DNA of 64,000 nucleotides from Labilithrix sp. (GTDB taxonomy: Bacteria; Myxococcota_A; Polyangia; Polyangiales; Polyangiaceae): the NCBI GenBank assembly GCA_019637225.1, contig JAHBWC010000014.1:54618-118617 (forward strand), in the 5' to 3' direction. The first letter of the stretch is position 1; every line of letters begins with the position of its first letter. Shown piece after piece: positions 17,642 to 25,850 of the stretch. A program made the position numbers and the translations under genes. Below the pieces are notes generated by a model. It was not told the origin of the DNA, made no database searches, and saw nothing but the letters and a program-made list of their open reading frames with translations.

Positions 17642-18991
17642 GTGAACGAGACAGCTCTCCTCGATCTGGTACAGCCCGCGATCGTCGTCGCGGCCGCCGG
17701 CGCGCTCGCGCTGACGGTCGTGGTGCTCGGCGCCGTCGCCCGACGGCTCCTCTACGTCTGCAAGCCGAACGAAGTGCTCATCTTCTCGGGGCGTCGCCGG
17801 CGGACGGCCGACGGCCGTGACGTCGGGTTCCGCGTCCTCTTCGGAGGCCGTGCGTTCCGCGTCCCGTTGCTCGAGCGCGTCGACCGCATGGACATGACGC
17901 TCGTCTCGGTGCCGATGTCCGTGGCCGGCGCCTACTCGGAGGGCGGCATCCCGCTCAACCTGAGCGCGATCGCCAACGTCAAGGTGTCGAGCGATCCGGC
18001 GCTCATCGGCAACGCCATCGAGCGCTTCCTCGGCAAGAGCGTCGACGAGATCGCGCGCGTCGCGAAGGAGACGCTCGAGGGCCACCTCCGGGGCGTGCTC
18101 GCGACGATGACGCCCGAGGAGGTCAACGAGGACCGCCTGAAGTTCGCGGAGCGCCTCAGCGACGAGGCGGGCCCGGATCTCGCGAAGCTCGGCCTCCAGG
18201 TCGACACGCTCAAGATCCAGCACGTCTCCGACGATCGGAGCTACCTCGACAGCATCGGCCGTAGCCGCATCGCGGAGATCCTCCGCGCCGCGGAGGTCGC
18301 CGAGTCCGACGCGGTGCGCATGGCCGAGGAGGCGGAGGCGCGGGCCACCGCGCGCGGCGAGATCGCGCGCACGCAGGCGAACGGCAACGTGCAGCGGCGG
18401 CAGAACGAGGCTCGTCAGTTCGTGGCGCGCCTCTGGGCGGAGGCCCGCACCGAAGAGGAGCGCACGCAGCAGGCCGGCGTGGCGGCGCGCGCGGAGGCGG
18501 AGAAGGAGCTCCACACGATCCGCGCCGAGCTCGAGCGACTCCGGCTCGTCGCCGACGTCGGCGTCCCCGCCGAGGTCGAGCGGCGCGTGCAGACGCTCCA
18601 CGCCGCCGGCGACGCGTCGGCCGTCGCGGCCAAGGGCGAGGCGGTCTCGCAGGCGCTCTCGCATCTCCGCGAGGCGTGGGTCGAGAGCGGCGAGGACGCC
18701 ATGGACATGGTCGTCGTGCAGCACCTCGACGAGATCTTCGCGCGCGTCACGGCGGCGGCCTCGCAGGTCCAGGCCAAGCAGGTCTCGCTGCTCGACGCCG
18801 GCGACGGGAGCACGGTGGTGGGCTACGTGAACGCGTACCCGGCCGCGGTCAAGGCGCTGCTCGATCAGCTCTCGAGCACCCTCGGCGTCAGCTTCTCGTC
18901 CGTCCTCCGCGGCGACGAGGCTCCGCCGGCCACGCGGCGCGACGGCTTCTCCAACGGGCGCGCGCTCGCCGCCGAGGGCGCCGCTGAGTGA
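17642..18991 (+). CDS. Flotillin-like SPFH-domain protein, first copy
   Basis: 449 residues. One N-terminal transmembrane segment (residues ~12-33) is followed by an SPFH/band-7 domain (about 35-215; CKPNEVLIFSGRRRR and TLEGHLRGVLATMTPEEV are typical flotillin sequences). A long Ala/Glu/Arg-rich coiled coil follows (about 215-330), then a C-terminal flotillin tail. Flotillins oligomerise on the membrane and scaffold microdomains. The GTG start is preceded by GAAAGGA at normal distance, and the gene lies 50 bp after the YqiJ-like gene. The coiled coil is more charged than in the second copy, so the two probably form a heteromeric assembly (inference). Confidence 0.9.
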   Translation: MNETALLDLVQPAIVVAAAGALALTVVVLGAVARRLLYVCKPNEVLIFSGRRRRTADGRDVGFRVLFGGRAFRVPLLERVDRMDMTLVSVPMSVAGAYSEGGIPLNLSAIANVKVSSDPALIGNAIERFLGKSVDEIARVAKETLEGHLRGVLATMTPEEVNEDRLKFAERLSDEAGPDLAKLGLQVDTLKIQHVSDDRSYLDSIGRSRIAEILRAAEVAESDAVRMAEEAEARATARGEIARTQANGNVQRRQNEARQFVARLWAEARTEEERTQQAGVAARAEAEKELHTIRAELERLRLVADVGVPAEVERRVQTLHAAGDASAVAAKGEAVSQALSHLREAWVESGEDAMDMVVVQHLDEIFARVTAAASQVQAKQVSLLDAGDGSTVVGYVNAYPAAVKALLDQLSSTLGVSFSSVLRGDEAPPATRRDGFSNGRALAAEGAAE

Positions 18992-19054
18992 GGCAGGGCC
19001 TGCCTCGCCGTCGCCCCATCACCTCAACGCTCTGATCAGGAAGGAAGACCCGTC

Positions 19055-20329
19055 ATGTTGCTCATCGCCGTCATCGTCGTGCTCGTGCTCGCGCTCGCGG
19101 CGGCCTCCGCGGCCGCGATCGTGAAGCGCCTCATCTACATCTGCCAGCCGAACGAGGTCCTCGTCTTCTCCGGCGCGCGCCGCCGCGAGGGAGGCCGCGA
19201 CGTCGGCTACCGGCTCGTGCAAGGCGGCCGCGGGATCCGCATCCCGCTGCTCGAGACCGTCGACCGGCTCGACCTCACCAACATGGTGATCGACGTCCGC
19301 GTCGAGGGCGCGTACTCGAAGGGGGGCATCCCGCTCAACGTCACCGCCGTCGCGAACGTGAAGATCGCCTCGACGGAGCCCGTGATCGGCAACGCGATCG
19401 AGCGGTTCCTCGGCAAGCGCCGCAAGCTGGTCGAGGCGGTCGCGAAGGAGACGCTCGAGGGCAACCTCCGCGGCGTCCTCGCGACGCTCACCCCCGAGGA
19501 GGTCAACCACGACCGCGTGAAGTTCGCGCAGAGCCTGCTCCACGAGGCCGACATGGACCTGAAGCGGCTCGGCCTCGTGCTCGACACGCTGAAGATCCAG
19601 AACGTCTCCGACGACAAGGGCTACCTGAACAGCCTCGGGCGCAAGCAGACTGCGGACCTGCAGATGCGCTCGCGCGTCGCCGAGGCCGAGAACCGCGCGC
19701 TGTCGATCGAGCGCGACGCGAGCAACTTCGAGACGCGCTCGATGGCGCGCATCGAGGCCGAGGTGGAGAAGTCGCGCGCCGAGGCGGCGCGGCGCGTGGT
19801 CGACGCGACGAGCAAGCGCGACGCGCTCGTCGCCGAGGAAGAGACCGAGGTCGCCGCGCTCGTCGCGCGCGCACAGGCGGAGCTCGCGGTGCAGGCCGCG
19901 CGCACCGAGCAGGTCCGCCTGAAGCTCGAGGCCGACCGCATCAAGGGCGCCGAGGCCGAGCGCGATCGCCGCATCCGCGCAGCCCAGGGCGCGGTCGCAG
20001 GGATCGTCGAGGAGGGCCGCGCCGCGGCGCACTCGCTCCGTCAGGTCGCCCGCGTTTGGAACCAGGCGGGGCCCGACGCGCGCCGGATCTTCGTCGCGCA
20101 GCGGCTCGGCGTGCTCGCGGGGCAGATGCTCGACACGGTCGCCGACGCGCCGATCGAGAACGTCACCGTCGTCGACGGCCGCCTCCACGGCGGGCAGCGG
20201 CGGAGCCTCGCGGCGGCGAGCAAGGTGGCCGCGGCCGAGATCGGCCAGGGCCTCGGCGTCGATCTCCCGCGCGTGCTCCAGGGCATGGCCTCGAGCTTCG
20301 GCGGCTCGGGCGCCGGGGACGCGACGTGA
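19055..20329 (+). CDS. Flotillin-like SPFH-domain protein, second copy
   Basis: 424 residues, paralogous to the preceding protein. An N-terminal transmembrane segment is followed by an SPFH domain sharing near-identical segments with copy 1 (ICQPNEVLVFSGARRR, TLEGNLRGVLATLTPEEV, LDTLKIQNVSDD). An Ala/Glu-rich coiled coil runs from residue ~210 to 320. The C-terminal tail keeps a Gly-rich SSFGGSGAG end. It is the third gene of the putative sigma54-controlled operon, 63 bp after copy 1, with GGAAGGAAG as a strong ribosome-binding site. It probably co-assembles with copy 1 in the inner membrane. Confidence 0.9.
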   Translation: MLLIAVIVVLVLALAAASAAAIVKRLIYICQPNEVLVFSGARRREGGRDVGYRLVQGGRGIRIPLLETVDRLDLTNMVIDVRVEGAYSKGGIPLNVTAVANVKIASTEPVIGNAIERFLGKRRKLVEAVAKETLEGNLRGVLATLTPEEVNHDRVKFAQSLLHEADMDLKRLGLVLDTLKIQNVSDDKGYLNSLGRKQTADLQMRSRVAEAENRALSIERDASNFETRSMARIEAEVEKSRAEAARRVVDATSKRDALVAEEETEVAALVARAQAELAVQAARTEQVRLKLEADRIKGAEAERDRRIRAAQGAVAGIVEEGRAAAHSLRQVARVWNQAGPDARRIFVAQRLGVLAGQMLDTVADAPIENVTVVDGRLHGGQRRSLAAASKVAAAEIGQGLGVDLPRVLQGMASSFGGSGAGDAT

Positions 20330-20382
20330 GCAGACGAGCGCCGTCCCGCCTTGCCCATGAACGCAGCATGCCGACAGCGCGT

Positions 20383-20412
20383 TTGATCGACGTGGACGAG
20401 CTGGGTCAGACT
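20383..20412 (+). promoter_or_regulatory. Putative promoter of the cupin gene
   Basis: TTGATC (20383-20388) and CAGACT (20407-20412) are separated by 18 bp, and CAGACT ends seven bases before the ATG. The layout matches the near-leaderless pattern seen at other genes here. Confidence 0.4.
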
Positions 20413-20419
20413 GCCCGCC

Positions 20420-20929
20420 ATGAGTGAACCTCGCGAACCCCAAGGCCCCATCGCGATCGACAGCGTTCCGTGGGAGGAGTTCTCTCACGGAGTGCGCTTC
20501 GGCAATCGCTTCCGCGTGCTCTCGAGCACGCGCGGCGAGCGCCGGAGCAAGATCGGCGTGAGCTACGAAGAGCTCCCGCCGGGGAAGCAGAGCGTGCCGT
20601 TCCACTATCATCTGACGGAGGAGGAGCACATCGTCGCGCTGGAAGGCGAGTGCACGCTGCGCCTGGGGGAGGCACGCTACGCGCTGCGCGCGGGCGACTA
20701 CGTCGGCTTTCCCGCCGGCCAGCGCGCGGGGCATTGCCTCATCAACGAGACCGACAAGCCGTTCCGCTTCCTCATGATCGGAGATCACGACGACAACGAG
20801 GTCGCCGTGTATCCGGACTCGGGAAAGGTCCTGATCCGTGGGCTCGATCGCGCGATCGTGCGCGACGACAACCGGCTCGACTACTTCGACGGGGAGAACG
20901 CGGACGAGCCGCCCCCGCGCGCGACCTGA
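20420..20929 (+). CDS. Cupin-domain protein
   Basis: 169 residues with a single cupin_2 barrel. Motif 1 is FHYHLTEEEHIVALEGE, with H62, H64 and a Glu at 68-69 as metal ligands; motif 2 supplies H105 (AGHCLINETD). The long C-terminal tail after the barrel (DNRLDYFDGENADEPP) resembles small cupins that bind sugar or organic-acid ligands. No partner gene indicates the substrate, so the reaction is unknown. It is cytoplasmic (no signal). It follows the flotillin operon by 90 bp but seems to have its own promoter. Confidence 0.8.
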   Translation: MSEPREPQGPIAIDSVPWEEFSHGVRFGNRFRVLSSTRGERRSKIGVSYEELPPGKQSVPFHYHLTEEEHIVALEGECTLRLGEARYALRAGDYVGFPAGQRAGHCLINETDKPFRFLMIGDHDDNEVAVYPDSGKVLIRGLDRAIVRDDNRLDYFDGENADEPPPRAT

Positions 20930-21018
20930 ATCGCCGCGTAGGTCGCTGCTCGCACGTCGCGCCGCCTCTTTCCCCGGCGAAAAGCGTCTGGTGATTCCCA
21001 ATCCTGCGCGCGCTCGTC

Positions 21019-21024
21019 TACGAT
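21019..21024 (+). promoter_or_regulatory. Putative -10 box (TACGAT) of the SUMF1 lipoprotein gene
   Basis: TACGAT ends exactly six bases before the ATG. TTCCCA lies 18 bp upstream as a possible weak -35. Confidence 0.45.
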
Positions 21025-21030
21025 CCCTCG

Positions 21031-21870
21031 ATGGGAGTGCGCACGCTGACCTTTGCCGTCGCCGTCGTGACGACGCTGGCGGCCGGGCTGATCGTCGGCG
21101 CCGGGTGCAGCTCGTTCAGCGGAGCGTCCCCCGCAGGCGACGCGGGGCCCGACGTCGCGGAGCCGGATGCGAGCGAAGCGCCCCCGCCGGCCGTGCTCGA
21201 CGCGAGCGATGCCGCGCCCGACGCGGGCGGCATGATCGACGTCGGGTCGTTCCGGATCGATGCCAAGGAGGTGACCAACGCCGACTACAACGCGTTCCTC
21301 GAAGCGAGCCTGACGCTCGACGCCGGCGTCTTGTCGGTTCCGGGGTGCGCTTTCAACGTCACGTTCGCGCGCAAGTGCAGCTCGAAGCTCGATCCGGACG
21401 TCCCCGTGACATGCATCAACTGGTGCGACGCCGCGGCCTACTGCGCGTCGGTGGACAAGCACCTCTGCGGCTCGCTCACGGGCGATGAGCTCACCTTCGG
21501 TGATGCGCTCGATCCGACGAAGAGCGAGTGGATGAGGGCGTGTGCGGGCATCGACGGGCAGGCCTACCCGTACGGCACGACCGCAGACGCGGGGCTCTGT
21601 CAGACGAACGAGACCGCGGACGGTGGCCCCACGCGCTCCGGCAGTCGGCCGGGATGCAAGGGCCGCCCGGCCGGGCTCTTCGACATGTCCGGCAACGTGG
21701 CGGAGTGGGAAGGCAGCTGCTCCCTCGACGGCGCGGTCCAAGACAACCGTTGCCGCGTACGGGGCGGTTCGTTCAAGAGCAACGCCGTCGACGCGAAGTG
21801 CGCCGCCGACTCGTACGTGATGCGGCGTCAGGCCATGGACGACATCGGCTTCCGGTGCTGCTCGCGGTGA
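21031..21870 (+). CDS. Lipoprotein with formylglycine-generating-enzyme-like (SUMF1) fold
   Basis: 279 residues. The signal peptide ends in the lipobox GAGC, followed by an Asp/Ala/Pro-rich linker to about residue 70. The rest is a SUMF1/FGE-sulfatase domain: DAKEVTNADYNAFLEA, the FDMSGNVAEWEG hallmark, VRGGSFKSN and a terminal DDIGFRCCSR. Many cysteines suggest disulfides outside the cytoplasm. In myxobacteria this fold is common in surface lipoproteins and kinases that are not formylglycine-generating enzymes, and the linked sulfatase-like protein in this window lacks the CxPxR substrate motif. A non-catalytic ligand-binding role is therefore as likely as true FGE activity. Confidence 0.8.
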   Translation: MGVRTLTFAVAVVTTLAAGLIVGAGCSSFSGASPAGDAGPDVAEPDASEAPPPAVLDASDAAPDAGGMIDVGSFRIDAKEVTNADYNAFLEASLTLDAGVLSVPGCAFNVTFARKCSSKLDPDVPVTCINWCDAAAYCASVDKHLCGSLTGDELTFGDALDPTKSEWMRACAGIDGQAYPYGTTADAGLCQTNETADGGPTRSGSRPGCKGRPAGLFDMSGNVAEWEGSCSLDGAVQDNRCRVRGGSFKSNAVDAKCAADSYVMRRQAMDDIGFRCCSR

Positions 21871-21916
21871 CGGCGCGGCGGCTGCTCCGGAACAAAAGCG
21901 GTCGTGCGGATGCGGC

Positions 21917-23644
21917 TCAGAAGAGGAGGCCGACGCGGCCGATGACGATCCACTGCGTGTTCATTCGCACGCCGTTCGCGTCTTCGAGCGCGCCGCCGGG
22001 GAAGAGCACGCCGGCCTGCGCGCCGACCTGAGCCTTCAGGCCGTACTGGAGCGGGAAGCGCCCTTCGAAGCCGGCGTCGAGCTCGACGCCGAGGTCCTTC
22101 TTCCGCGGGTTGCCGCCGCGGTAGTTCACGTACGAGCCGCCGGTCGCGAGACGGTACGGATCGACCACGTCGCTCGTCGACTGCGCGACGACGACGCCGG
22201 CCTTCAGATCGAGCCAGTGGCGCGGCCGGTAGATCGCGGTCGGGTTGATGTACTGGGCGCCGAAGACGCCGCCGTTCGACGGCAAGAGGTCGACGCCGGG
22301 CGTGGGGCGCGTGGCGTTCGTGAGGAGCGGATCGGTGGCGGCCGTCGCCGCGCGCGCCGTCTGGAAGCGCAGGACCTCGTCGAAGAGGAGCAGGCCCACG
22401 CGGTGGTTCGGATCGAATACGAAGCGGCGCTGCGTCCCGTCGTACGGATCGGCGTCGCCCGACGCGTAGCCGACCTCGAGCTCGGCGACGAGCTCGCCGA
22501 AGGGGACGCCCTTCGACGACGGCGCGCCGAGGTAGCTCGCGCTCGTCCGCCGCGCCTCGGCCTCGCCGCCGTTTCGCCAGAAGCCCGTCGACCACGCGCG
22601 ACGGACGAGGCCGATCTTTGCGGCGCCGCCGTAGGAGCGCACCTGGGTCCGGCCGCCCTCGAGCGCCTGATCGGCGGTGCGGATGAAGTTGGTCGAGCCG
22701 AGGATGTACGCGGCCTCGGCCTCGCCGAAGACGAACGCGTCGGCGTCGCCCGGGATCGGCGCGGCGATTCTCCCGTGGACGTCGATGGCGACCGCGTCGA
22801 GCTCGTCGGTGTACCCGAAGATCGGCGAGCCGCTCGTCTTGTCGTTCTCCTGGTGGCGGAACGTCGAGAAGACGCCGAGCTTGTTCTGCCCGTTCTCGTA
22901 GAACGCGGCGAGCACGCCCTGGAACGCCTGCTGCCCGCGCGACAGGCGCGCGGTCTGATCGCGGAAGACGAGATCGCCGGCGACCGCGAGGTAAAAGTCG
23001 CTGTCCTTGCCGCCCGGCTTGGTGGCGAAGAGGATGCGCTCGCTGATCGAGCCGTAGCGGTAGTCGCCGAAGAGCGTCGGGTGATCGCCGTCGTTGGCGA
23101 GGATGCCCATGCCCCAGTGGTTCGGTTGCTGGCCGACGCGGACGACGCCGAACGGCAGGCGCCACTGCGCGTAGAGCCATCGCGGCTGGACGTTGCTGAA
23201 GCCGTTGTACTCGTCGCGCGGGGTCATGTCCGCGCGCGTGTCGCGCGCCTTGTCGCCTGCGATGACGCCGGTGACGAGATCGAGCTGGCCGACGAGCTCG
23301 AGCGTGTCGAGCATCTGGAGGCGCGGCGTGAGGCGGAGCCAGTGGCTGAGGAACTGGTTCTGGCCGAGCGACTGCTCGACGAGGCCCGGCCGCCGGTCGA
23401 TCGCGCTCGCGGTCGCCGAGAGCGGGAAGCTCCGCTGCACCTGGTAGCGAAGCTGGTGCTCGCCGTGGACGGTGAAGCGGTACGCTTCGGGATCGGGCGC
23501 CGGCACGTCGGGACGACCCGTGTCGAAGACCAGGCGGGGAAAGTCCTTCGGGACTCCGGCGGCGGCGTCGTCGTCGGCGGCGCGGACGCCGCGCGACCAT
23601 GCGCTCGCCGCAAGAACCAGTGCGAGAGCGAGCACCCGTCTCAT
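21917..23644 (-). CDS. Large outer-membrane beta-barrel protein
   Basis: 575 residues. A signal peptide (MRRVLALALVLAASAWSRG, cleavage after VRA) is followed by a short mature N-terminus and a long run of amphipathic strands rich in Tyr, Arg, Gln and Asn. The chain ends in IVIGRVGLLF, a typical C-terminal barrel strand with terminal Phe. Long periplasmic or surface loops are Asp/Gly-rich. It is porin-like, but no known family or substrate was recognised. The ATG at 23644 is chosen over an upstream in-frame codon at 23791 because it begins the signal peptide. A TATGCT box lies 11 bases upstream. Confidence 0.75.
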   Translation of the reverse strand: MRRVLALALVLAASAWSRGVRAADDDAAAGVPKDFPRLVFDTGRPDVPAPDPEAYRFTVHGEHQLRYQVQRSFPLSATASAIDRRPGLVEQSLGQNQFLSHWLRLTPRLQMLDTLELVGQLDLVTGVIAGDKARDTRADMTPRDEYNGFSNVQPRWLYAQWRLPFGVVRVGQQPNHWGMGILANDGDHPTLFGDYRYGSISERILFATKPGGKDSDFYLAVAGDLVFRDQTARLSRGQQAFQGVLAAFYENGQNKLGVFSTFRHQENDKTSGSPIFGYTDELDAVAIDVHGRIAAPIPGDADAFVFGEAEAAYILGSTNFIRTADQALEGGRTQVRSYGGAAKIGLVRRAWSTGFWRNGGEAEARRTSASYLGAPSSKGVPFGELVAELEVGYASGDADPYDGTQRRFVFDPNHRVGLLLFDEVLRFQTARAATAATDPLLTNATRPTPGVDLLPSNGGVFGAQYINPTAIYRPRHWLDLKAGVVVAQSTSDVVDPYRLATGGSYVNYRGGNPRKKDLGVELDAGFEGRFPLQYGLKAQVGAQAGVLFPGGALEDANGVRMNTQWIVIGRVGLLF

Positions 23645-24041
23645 GAGCGGCGCGCAGCATAGTCGCGTTTGCTCGGCGTCGTCCCGGCTGAAGGCGTGGT
23701 CGCCGCAGCTGGATCTTGTCTCACTCACATGAGCACTCAACCCCTCACATATCACCCTATGCGGCGGACCACATTTCAACCACTTGGACACGCGCTGGGG
23801 ACGGCGCGGCTCATGCTACATGTGGGTTCAGTCGGTAGCAGCAGCGCCAGACCTTCGAGCCCGAAGCAGCGACGCCCGATTCGAGAGGAATCGCGCATCG
23901 ACTCTTCCGCCCGAGCCGTCTGAACGCTCCGGGGAACCGACCAGGAGATCGAGCACCGAACACCGTCGAGAAAACTCAGCAGCACCCGCGCTCACGCGCC
24001 CAGAGCCCAAAGCTCAGAAGCCGGCCGCGCCGCTCCCGGAG

Positions 24042-24069
24042 CTCGAACGACGAAACGTCGCCGTTCGAG
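24042..24069 (+). promoter_or_regulatory. Nested hairpin upstream of hutH
   Basis: An outer stem CTCGAA/TTCGAG encloses an inner stem CGACG-AAA-CGTCG, with a three-base bulge on one side. It lies about 100 bp before the hutH ATG and upstream of the proposed hutH promoter. It could be an operator, a terminator for incoming transcription or part of an RNA element. Its 3' flank also repeats as a 16-base match (ACGTCGCCGTTCGAGG) early in hutH. Confidence 0.35.
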
Positions 24070-24136
24070 GACAACGTCTCCTCCGGGACGGGCGGCCGGA
24101 GTCCTTTTGTCGCCGCCGCGACCGCAGATCGGCGTG

Positions 24137-24165
24137 TTGTACCGGCGCCGAGGAAGCGGTACGGA
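24137..24165 (+). promoter_or_regulatory. hutH promoter (TTGTAC-N17-TACGGA)
   Basis: TTGTAC (24137-24142) and TACGGA (24160-24165) are separated by the optimal 17 bp, and TACGGA ends six bases before the ATG, predicting a leaderless transcript. Confidence 0.5.
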
Positions 24166-24171
24166 CGCGTC

Positions 24172-25731
24172 ATGCCGGAACCGGTGCTCGTCGGTCGACC
24201 CATCTCTCTCTTCGATCTCGAGGACGTCGCCGTTCGAGGGCGGCCGGTCGCGTTCGCCGAGGAGGCGCGCGCGAAGGTCGTGCGCTCGCGCGTCGCCATC
24301 GACGCGATCACGGCCGCAGGCGACGCCGCGCCGAACGTCTACGGCGTCAACACCGGCTTCGGCGCGCTGAGCGAGACGCGGATCTCCGCGGCGGACGTCC
24401 GCGAGCTGCAGCAGAACCTCGTCCGCTCGCACGCCACCGGCGTCGGGCCCGATCTGTCGATCGCCGAGGTCCGCGGGATGATGCTCCTCCGCGCGCAGGT
24501 GCTCGCGCTCGGTCACTCGGGCGTCCGCGAGGCGCTCGTCGACGTGCTGGTCGCGATGCTCAACGCGAAGGTCCACCCGCGCATCCCGTCGCAAGGATCG
24601 GTCGGAGCGTCCGGCGACCTCGGTCCGCTCGCCCACCTCGCGCTGGCGATGATCGGGGAAGGGGAGGCGTCCCTCGGGTCCGGGCCCGCGCGTCCGAGCG
24701 CGGAGGTCCTCCGCGAGGCGGGCGTCGCGCCGGTGGTCCTCGAGGCCAAGGAGGGGCTCGCGCTGATCAACGGCACGCAGTACATGGCGTCGCTCGGCAC
24801 GCTGGCGCTCCTCGAGGCCGAGCGCCTCGCGCTCACCGCCGACATCGCGGGGGCGATGAGCCTCGAGGCGCTCAAGGGAACGAGCCGCCCGTTCGACGAG
24901 CGCCTCCACGACGCGCGCCCGCACCCGGGGCAGAAGGCCGTCGCGAAGAACCTCCGCGCGCTGCTCGCCGCGAGCGAGATCGCCGAGAGTCACAAGGACT
25001 GCGGCAAGGTGCAGGACGCCTACTCGCTCCGCTGCATGCCGCAGGTCCACGGCGCGACGCGCGACGCGCTGACGTGGGTGCGCTCGGTCCTCGAGCGCGA
25101 GGTCAACAGCGTCACCGACAACCCGAGCGTGTTCGTCGATCGCGGCGAGACCGAGATCCTGAGCGGCGGCAACTTCCACGGCCAGCCGCTCGCGCTCGCG
25201 CTCGACCTCGCCGCGATCGCCGCCGCCGAGCTCGCGAACATCAGCGAGCGTCGCGTCGAGCAGCTCGTGAACCCGGCGCTCTCGACAGGGCTGACGCCGT
25301 TCCTCGCGCCGGGCGGACCGAAGAGCGGCCTCCACTCCGGCTTCATGATCGCGCAGGTGACGAGCGCGTCGCTGGTCAGCGAGAACAAGGTGCTCGCGCA
25401 CCCGGCGAGCGTCGACTCGATCCCCTCCTCGGCAGGCAAGGAGGACCACGTCTCGATGGGCAGCGTCAGCGCGAAGAAGCTCCGCGACGTCGTCCGCAAC
25501 GTGCGCGCGTGCCTCGCGATCGAGGTCATGACCGCCGCCGCGGGGCTCGATCAGCGAAAGCCGCTCCGGCCGAGCCGCGGCGTCGAGGCCGCGCTCGACA
25601 AGGTGCGCGAGCGCGTCGCGCCGATGACCGGCGATCGCCCGCTCTACAAGGACATCGAGGCGGTCACCGCGCTCGTCGCCGACGCCGAGCTCTCCAAGGC
25701 GGTCGAGCGCGCCGTCGGACCGCTCGGCTGA
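24172..25731 (+). CDS. hutH: Histidine ammonia-lyase
   Basis: The 519-residue enzyme eliminates ammonia from L-histidine to give trans-urocanate, the first step of histidine degradation. The MIO-forming triad A146-S147-G148 sits in [14 protein letters not shown], and Y57 lies in the conserved [10 protein letters not shown]. The substrate-selectivity region reads NLVRSHATG (H88), as in histidine rather than tyrosine or phenylalanine lyases. [15 protein letters not shown] and [12 protein letters not shown] are further family hallmarks. No hutU, hutI or hutG lies beside it, so the rest of the pathway must be elsewhere. There is no Shine-Dalgarno, and the gene appears to be transcribed alone from its own leaderless promoter. 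Confidence 0.93.
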   Translation: MPEPVLVGRPISLFDLEDVAVRGRPVAFAEEARAKVVRSRVAIDAITAAGDAAPNVYGVNTGFGALSETRISAADVRELQQNLVRSHATGVGPDLSIAEVRGMMLLRAQVLALGHSGVREALVDVLVAMLNAKVHPRIPSQGSVGASGDLGPLAHLALAMIGEGEASLGSGPARPSAEVLREAGVAPVVLEAKEGLALINGTQYMASLGTLALLEAERLALTADIAGAMSLEALKGTSRPFDERLHDARPHPGQKAVAKNLRALLAASEIAESHKDCGKVQDAYSLRCMPQVHGATRDALTWVRSVLEREVNSVTDNPSVFVDRGETEILSGGNFHGQPLALALDLAAIAAAELANISERRVEQLVNPALSTGLTPFLAPGGPKSGLHSGFMIAQVTSASLVSENKVLAHPASVDSIPSSAGKEDHVSMGSVSAKKLRDVVRNVRACLAIEVMTAAAGLDQRKPLRPSRGVEAALDKVRERVAPMTGDRPLYKDIEAVTALVADAELSKAVERAVGPLG

Positions 25732-25768
25732 TCGCTCCGCGCCGGATCGCCGCGTCGGGCCGCTCGTG

Positions 25769-25850
25769 TGGAACGAGCGGCGCGCGCATGCTCGGTCGCT
25801 ACGGTGGAACGAGCGGCGCGCGCGTGACGCCGCCCGTGCTCGGTCGCTAC
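25769..25850. repeat. Interrupted direct duplication in a convergent gap
   Basis: TGGAACGAGCGGCGCGCGC and CTCGGTCGCTAC occur together twice, at 25769-25802 and 25805-25850. The second copy has about 12 extra bases between the two blocks. The second unit runs into the stop codon of the zinc-ribbon/TPR gene. It looks like a recent local duplication. Confidence 0.6.

Larger units (their letters stand above)
23645..24171. other. 527-bp non-coding region upstream of hutH
   Basis: The region is less GC-rich than its neighbours around 23715-23830. No convincing gene was found in it. It holds the start region of the barrel gene on the minus strand, a nested hairpin at 24042-24069 and the hutH promoter. 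Small open frames across it look like chance products and lack ribosome-binding sites. Confidence 0.5.

Noticed and set aside
24172..25731. A tyrosine/phenylalanine ammonia-lyase or aminomutase, possibly in a natural-product cluster
   Set aside because: The selectivity segment reads NLVRSHATG as in histidine lyases, and no biosynthetic cluster genes are nearby.
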